This document shows positions 58,759 to 64,000 of a stretch of 64,000 nt of DNA, one piece after another. Position 1 is the first letter of the stretch. Every line of letters begins with the position of its first letter. The translations under genes and the position numbers were made by a program. The notes under the pieces are model-generated. The model was not told where the DNA came from. It made no database searches and saw only the letters and a list, made by a program, of their open reading frames with translations. Source of the stretch: an uncultured Clostridia bacterium (lineage in GTDB: Bacteria > Bacillota > Clostridia > Christensenellales > UBA1242); contig CAKNGB010000001.1 in assembly GCA_930971385.1 (NCBI GenBank), positions 131,670 to 195,669 on the forward strand, given 5' to 3'.

Positions 58759-59808
58759 ATGAAAAAGAAAGGCACGAAAAATTTAACATATACTCAAAGA
58801 CTTCAAATAGAAATTCTTTTTAATGCTAAACATCATAAGCAAGAAATTGCTAAAATGGTTGGTGTGAGTTTACGCACAATACAAAGAGAATTAAAGCGTG
58901 GCGAATATGAACATTTAACAAAGCAGTCTAATTTTTGGTATGGTGATAAGTATAAAAAAGTAAAACGCTATTCTGCTGAAAAAGCACAACAGCGTTATAA
59001 TAATTTATGTTCTGCAAAAGGTCGCCCTTTAAAAGTTGGTAATGATTTTGAGTTTGTCAATTATATAAATAACCGTGTTAAAAACGAAAAGATAACAGCA
59101 CATGCTGTATGGGGTCAAATTCAATATAAGCAAATGCGATTTAAAACACAAATAAGTAAACAAACGCTTTATAATTATATAGAGTTGGGTATTATTGAAA
59201 ATAAACAAATAGGAAAAGTTAAAAAACAAAAACATAAACAGCAAAAAGCAATAAAGCGTGTTGCTCGTGGTGTTTCTATTGAATTGCGTCCTTTGGAAAT
59301 AAAAAATCGTCTAATTTTTGGTCACTGGGAAATGGACTGTCTTTGCGGTTCTTCTCATGATACTTTTTTGGTTATGACAGAACGCTATACAAGGCAAGAA
59401 ATAATCTTTAAAATGGAAAATCAAAAAGCAGAGAGCGTTTTAAAATGCCTTGACAATTTAGAAAGACAATACGGTAAAGAAAAATTTAAACAAGTATTTA
59501 AAACAATTACTGTTGATAATGGCGCGGAATTTTTAGACTTTCAATCTTTGGAAAGGTCTGTGTTTGACAAAAATTCAAAACGCACATCTGTTTATTACTG
59601 TCACCCTTATTGTTCTTGTGAGCGTGGCACGAATGAACGCATGAATCGTGAAATACGCAGACTTGTTCCAAAGGGAACAAACTTATCGGTTTATACAAAT
59701 AACGATGTTGAGAAAATTCAAAATTGGTTAAATAATTACCCTAGAAAAGTTTTGAATTTTGCAACATCGCAAGAGTTGTTCGATAAGTGTATGAAAATGA
59801 TTACTTAG
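58759..59808 (+). CDS. IS30-family DDE transposase, copy 2
   Basis: Identical to copy 1. Confidence 0.92.
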   Translation: MKKKGTKNLTYTQRLQIEILFNAKHHKQEIAKMVGVSLRTIQRELKRGEYEHLTKQSNFWYGDKYKKVKRYSAEKAQQRYNNLCSAKGRPLKVGNDFEFVNYINNRVKNEKITAHAVWGQIQYKQMRFKTQISKQTLYNYIELGIIENKQIGKVKKQKHKQQKAIKRVARGVSIELRPLEIKNRLIFGHWEMDCLCGSSHDTFLVMTERYTRQEIIFKMENQKAESVLKCLDNLERQYGKEKFKQVFKTITVDNGAEFLDFQSLERSVFDKNSKRTSVYYCHPYCSCERGTNERMNREIRRLVPKGTNLSVYTNNDVEKIQNWLNNYPRKVLNFATSQELFDKCMKMIT

Positions 59809-59964
59809 CAAAATTTTAAATATTTCTTTTAAAGGTGCTGGAAGCAACACTTATTTTATCTTTGTCAAAATTTGTCAATTTTCCCCTTTTAACCTATTGC
59901 AATAGGTTAAAAGGGGTGTGTTTCTCTCATATTCTACACTAAAAATCAAAAATTTTTATTTTTT

Positions 59965-60171
59965 TTATAAAAAGTGCTTAAATTTGTTTGACTTTTCATA
60001 TGATTTTGTTTTTATTTCGCCATGAAGCCTTTCAAAGTCGGTTATGTAGCGCTTTATGGCAATTTCAATCTCCTTATTTTTCGAGCGTGCGTTATAATCG
60101 GCTGTGCATTGAAGTTTTTCATGCAGTGTTGTGGAAATTCTCAGTGTAAACCTTGGATATTTGTGTTCCAT
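59965..60171 (-). CDS. Arc/CopG-like ribbon-helix-helix protein whose 3' end is replaced by prophage sequence
   Basis: MEHKYPRFTLRISTTLHEKLQCTADYNARSKNKEIEIAIKRYITDFERLHGEIKTKS then phage-derived YEKSNKFKHFL; GGAGGTG SD before the ATG at 60171 (shorter than the ORF-track start). Confidence 0.8.
   Translation of the reverse strand: MEHKYPRFTLRISTTLHEKLQCTADYNARSKNKEIEIAIKRYITDFERLHGEIKTKSYEKSNKFKHFL
59999..60013. repeat. Right target-site-type direct repeat of the prophage array (TATGATTTTGTTTTT)
   Basis: Matches 38278..38292. Confidence 0.85.
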
Positions 60172-60301
60172 AATTTCACCTCCATATAGAATTTTACTAA
60201 AAAATTTGCGATTTTCCATTTAAATTTTGCAAAAATAATATATTTTCGACATATTTCGACACCAATATGCACAAACTTGAGTTTTTACATATAAATTTAC
60301 T

Positions 60302-61300
60302 ATGAGTGTGAATTTAAAGTTAATCAATGCGGATAATCTTCGTCATAATATCTCCTTATTTAAGGATAAAAAGGTGTGCCTTATGGTGAAAGCAAACGCC
60401 TATGGCCATGGACTTAAAGAAGTTGTGGAAATTTGTGATGATTTGGTGGATGCATATGGTGTTGTTAGTGAAGAAGAGGGAGCAGAACTTAGAAAACTGA
60501 CAAAGAATCGTGTTATCATTTTTTCTGTTGCACGAGACTTTCTTTTTTGCAAGTCGGAAAAGTTGGAGTTTATGATTGAGAATGAAGAAATGCTTTGGCA
60601 GGCCATTGAATATGGTTGTAAGAATCTATTACATCTTGCCATAAACTCTGGCATGAACAGGTTTGGCACAAAAAGCGAAATTGTGCTTAAAAACATCGAC
60701 CAAATTTTAAAGGAAAAGAAGATTAATTTGAAATCGATTTACACGCATTTTTCGCAAGTTGAAAATGAGCGTGTGACCAATAAGCAATTCCAAAACTTTT
60801 TGAAACTTAGAAATTACATTTCCGAAGATGCACCAATTTGTTTGGGCGGAAGTGGAGCAAGTTATTTTAGCGCCGACATGATAAGATTGGGTATTGCTGG
60901 CTATGGATATGGAAACGAGTGCGAATTTGTTATGCAGATTCGTTCCCAAATTATTAAAACACTGTATGTGAAAAAAGGCGAGTTTGTGGGCTACGGTAAA
61001 AAATTCCGCGCAAAATCTCCATGTTTTATTGGCATTGTTCCAATAGGCTATGGCGACGGGCTTTTACGCAATCTTTCGCAAAAATTCTATGTGAAAATTA
61101 ATGGCAAAAAATTCCGCGCGGTTGGAAATATCTGCATGGACTCGTTCTTTGTGAAGATTGATGAAAGTGTTCATGTGGGGGATGAAGTGGAGGTTATGTT
61201 TGATGCTTCATATCTTGCCAAAAAGGCAAAAACCATTCCTTATGAAATTCTGACAAACTTTTCTAAACTTAGAGGCGAGGTAAAAATTATTAGAAATTAA
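60302..61300 (+). CDS. alr: Alanine racemase
   Basis: VCLMVKANAYGHGLKEV PLP-lysine motif, HLAINSGMNRFGTK, IPIGYGDGLLR. Confidence 0.95.
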   Translation: MSVNLKLINADNLRHNISLFKDKKVCLMVKANAYGHGLKEVVEICDDLVDAYGVVSEEEGAELRKLTKNRVIIFSVARDFLFCKSEKLEFMIENEEMLWQAIEYGCKNLLHLAINSGMNRFGTKSEIVLKNIDQILKEKKINLKSIYTHFSQVENERVTNKQFQNFLKLRNYISEDAPICLGGSGASYFSADMIRLGIAGYGYGNECEFVMQIRSQIIKTLYVKKGEFVGYGKKFRAKSPCFIGIVPIGYGDGLLRNLSQKFYVKINGKKFRAVGNICMDSFFVKIDESVHVGDEVEVMFDASYLAKKAKTIPYEILTNFSKLRGEVKIIRN

Positions 61301-61398
61301 ATTTTTAAGTTTTCGTTAAATGTTTAAAAATTTTGATTAGAATAATAAAAAATGCTATTTTTTTTGGAAAAATGCGCAATTTTTGATATAATATCAAC

Positions 61399-61923
61399 AT
61401 GAGAATTGTTGCAGGGAAATTTAAAGGCAGACGCTTAGTGGAAAATAAATACGAGCATATCCGTCCAACCACGGACAAGGTTAGAGAAGCACTTTTTGTG
61501 AAACTCCAGTTTTTTCTTCCTGATAAGGATGTTTTGGACCTTTTTTGTGGCACGGGCGCGATGGGAATTGAGGCTCTTAGTCGAGGCGCGAACAGCGTGA
61601 TTTTTGTGGATAAAGATGCGCGAAGTGTGGCACTCACAAAACAAAATCTTAAAATTGTGGGAAGTGATGCCAAGGTTGTGAAGTGTGACGCAGTGAAATT
61701 TGTGGAGGTTTGCAAGGTTAAATTCGACCTTATTTTGCTTGACCCGCCATATAAAAGTGGACTTTATGAAAAAATCATTCCCCATATTCCAAGCATTTTA
61801 AACGAAGGCGGTGTTATCGTTTGTGAACACGACTCGAAAGACACCTTTAATTATTCGCCTTTTTCCGTTTATGATGAAAAAAGATATGGCAACATAACAC
61901 TTACATATTTGGAACTTCAATAA
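61399..61923 (+). CDS. rsmD: 16S rRNA (guanine966-N2)-methyltransferase RsmD
   Basis: MRIVAGKFKGRRL, VLDLFCGTGAMGIEALSRGA, LILLDPPYKSGLYE. Confidence 0.95.
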   Translation: MRIVAGKFKGRRLVENKYEHIRPTTDKVREALFVKLQFFLPDKDVLDLFCGTGAMGIEALSRGANSVIFVDKDARSVALTKQNLKIVGSDAKVVKCDAVKFVEVCKVKFDLILLDPPYKSGLYEKIIPHIPSILNEGGVIVCEHDSKDTFNYSPFSVYDEKRYGNITLTYLELQ

Positions 61924-61964
61924 ACTTATTCTTGCCTTTTTCATATATATTCCTAGGAGTGAAT

Positions 61965-63686
61965 ATGTGTGGGATTTGTGCATACAAAACAAAAGAAAAT
62001 GCCGTTAAATTTGCCGTTGAAAGTTTGAAAATTTTGGAATATCGCGGGTATGACTCGTGCGGTATTTCTTTTTTAAAGAACGGCGAAATTGAAACGGTAA
62101 AATCTTTAATAGATATCGACGATTTAAAAAAGAAAACAGAAAACAAAACATCAAATTTAGTTATTGGGCACACGAGGTGGGCAACGCATGGAGGTGTCAC
62201 GCTTAAAAACGCTCATCCTCATCTTTCTTCCTCAAATAAAATTGCGCTTGTTCATAACGGAATTATTGAAAACTATAAAACGCTGAAAGAAAATTTAAAC
62301 TGTGCTTTTCAATCAGAAACCGACAGCGAAGTTTTGGTTAATTTGATTGAAAGTGAGAAAGGAAGTTTAATTGAAAAAGTGATTTCTGCTTCAAAAAAAG
62401 TGGAAGGAACTTTTGCGATTGCAGTGATTGAAAATGGCGAACTTGTGGTTGGAAAAAGAGAAAGTCCGCTTTATGTTGCTTACTTTGATGGCGGAGTTGT
62501 TGCCACAAGTGACATTTCGGCTTTTGTTGGAAATGTGAAAGAATTTTACATTTTAAACGATAACGAATTTGCCAGTTTAAATGAGAATAAAATTGAATTT
62601 TTTAATGAAAATGGCGAAAAAATCAAAAAAAATGCAGAAATTTTGCCAAAAATCACTCAAAATTTCAAGATTTTTGATAAAACTCACATGGAAAGCGAGA
62701 TTAAGGAAACGAAAATTGTTTTAAAAAACACTTTAAAGGAATATTTAAATTCCAGTGTTTTTAGTGACTTGAACTTGCCCAAAAATATTAAAGAAATCAA
62801 CCTTATTGCCTGCGGAACAGCATTTCACAGTGCGCTTATGGGGGCAGAATTTTTTAAGGAACAGGGAATTAACTCTCATACTTATGTTGCCAGTGAATTT
62901 CGCTATGGCAGGGAAATTTTAAATAAAAATGCCCTATATATTTTTGTTAGTCAAAGCGGAGAGACGGCGGACACCATTGCTTGCGCTAAACTTTTGAAAG
63001 AAAAGAAAATGCATCTTCTTGCGTTAACCAACACGCCGAATTGCGTTTTAAACAGAATTTGCGAAAATGTTTTGCCAACTTTTGCAGGTAAGGAGTTTGC
63101 AGTTGCCTCCACAAAGGCCTATTGTTGTCAGGTTTTTGTTTTGTTTATCTTCTCTCTTTTTCTCTCGCAAAAACTACAAGATAACATTGATGAGCTAATT
63201 AAATTTACAAACGAATTTCAAATTCAAGATTTTGACAAAGACCTACTTAACAAAATTTCCTCCTTCCAAAAAATTTTCTTTGTTGGACGAGAAAAAGACT
63301 ACATAACCGCGTTAGAGGCAAGTTTGAAACTTAAAGAAATTTCCTATATAAATTCCATTGCCATTCCTGCTGGTGAACTTAAACACGGCACATTGGCACT
63401 TGTGGATGAAAACACGCTTGTTATTGCCATTTCAACCGAAAAAAATGTGCGAGAAAAACTTCTTTCAAATTTGGAGGAGATAAGGGCGCGCGGAGGCGAG
63501 GTTGTGCTTGTTTCAAATTTTAGTTGCAAAGATTACATAAAAATTCCACTTCAAGCCATGCACGAAAACTTTATGCCAATAGTTTCCATTATTCCTCTTC
63601 AATTTTTTGCGCTTAGGATGTGTGAGAAATTGGGATATAATCCAGACAAACCAAAAAATCTGGCAAAGTCTGTGACTGTGGAATAA
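61965..63686 (+). CDS. glmS: Glutamine--fructose-6-phosphate aminotransferase
   Basis: MCGICAY N-terminal nucleophile Cys, ILEYRGYDSCGI, GHTRWATHGG, two SIS domains, C-terminal NPDKPKNLAKSVTVE. Start revised to 61965. Confidence 0.97.
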   Translation: MCGICAYKTKENAVKFAVESLKILEYRGYDSCGISFLKNGEIETVKSLIDIDDLKKKTENKTSNLVIGHTRWATHGGVTLKNAHPHLSSSNKIALVHNGIIENYKTLKENLNCAFQSETDSEVLVNLIESEKGSLIEKVISASKKVEGTFAIAVIENGELVVGKRESPLYVAYFDGGVVATSDISAFVGNVKEFYILNDNEFASLNENKIEFFNENGEKIKKNAEILPKITQNFKIFDKTHMESEIKETKIVLKNTLKEYLNSSVFSDLNLPKNIKEINLIACGTAFHSALMGAEFFKEQGINSHTYVASEFRYGREILNKNALYIFVSQSGETADTIACAKLLKEKKMHLLALTNTPNCVLNRICENVLPTFAGKEFAVASTKAYCCQVFVLFIFSLFLSQKLQDNIDELIKFTNEFQIQDFDKDLLNKISSFQKIFFVGREKDYITALEASLKLKEISYINSIAIPAGELKHGTLALVDENTLVIAISTEKNVREKLLSNLEEIRARGGEVVLVSNFSCKDYIKIPLQAMHENFMPIVSIIPLQFFALRMCEKLGYNPDKPKNLAKSVTVE

Positions 63687-63850
63687 GATTAAAATTTGCT
63701 TTATTAAGTCATTTTAACATCTATTAATGAAAATCTTTTTCAAACCCTTTTCAAAAGCCATGGTGATAATTGAAAAAGTTAAAGCATAGATTTAAACTAT
63801 GAACTTTTTCATGAAAGTGTGAGCGTATAATTTTGATAAAGGAGTCAATA

Positions 63851-64000
63851 ATGAAATTGAAAGCAAAGATATTAAAAACTGAGGGCAAAAGCAAATTTTT
63901 TAAGCCAATTTTGAAAGGCGTTTTCACTTCGCTTTGTGTTTCACTGGTGGCAATTCTCCTCTTTGCCTTTATTTTGAGGTTTACAAGTGTTTCCGACAGC
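63851..64000 (+). CDS. N-terminal part of a membrane protein (truncated by window end)
   Basis: MKLKAKILKTEGKSKFFKPILKGVFTSLCVSLVAILLFAFILRFTSVSDS; GGAG SD upstream. Confidence 0.6.
   Translation, partial: MKLKAKILKTEGKSKFFKPILKGVFTSLCVSLVAILLFAFILRFTSVSDS

Larger units (their letters stand above)
49147..60000 (+). mobile_element. Filamentous-phage-like prophage, copy 2 (tandem direct duplicate)
   Basis: All ORFs recur with identical translations at a constant offset of 10,854. Confidence 0.85.

Noticed and set aside
38293-60000. Tandem duplication as a pure assembly artefact
   Set aside because: Cannot be excluded without reads. However, left and right host junctions differ, share a target-type duplication, and the internal junction is distinct, which is what real tandem integration would give. 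Copy number of exactly two remains unverified.

Overview
Low-GC Firmicutes-type chromosome segment from an apparent endospore former. Core genes: rpoC (3' part), serS, ftsA-like/ftsZ, spoIIGA-sigE-sigG, ylmC/ymxH-like, nrdR, feoA-feoB, der, plsY, spoIVA, M18 aminopeptidase, HD phosphohydrolase, recJ, rsh, hemZ, rpsO-pnp, NfeD/SPFH pair, alr, rsmD, glmS, tRNA-Leu and tRNA-Lys. The main accessory feature is a 21.7 kb perfect head-to-tail duplication (about 38293..60000; two 10,854-bp units). Each unit looks like a filamentous-phage (inovirus-type) genome: an HUH replication initiator, a Zot/pI-like membrane ATPase, a series of small and membrane-anchored structural candidates, hairpin-rich intergenic regions, and an IS30-family DDE transposase as the only recognisable integration enzyme. 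No secretin is recognisable, consistent with a single-membrane host. The array is bounded by 13-15 bp direct repeats absent from the inter-copy junction, and it sits exactly over the stop codon of an Arc/CopG-like gene. Other notable signals: three poly-G/C tracts at positions suited to phase variation (promoter spacer of a 747-aa amphipathic/coiled-coil protein, Shine-Dalgarno of sigG, N-terminal coding region of a GLUG/InlB-like surface protein); a pair of inverted, multi-hairpin structured elements flanking that surface gene; an Mrr-like nuclease plus membrane protein island bounded by a 17-bp inverted repeat; and an AT-rich gene desert with a strand-biased TTTACAA motif ending at a partially duplicated tRNA-Leu. 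All calls were made by reading the sequence and the supplied ORF track; no searches were run.
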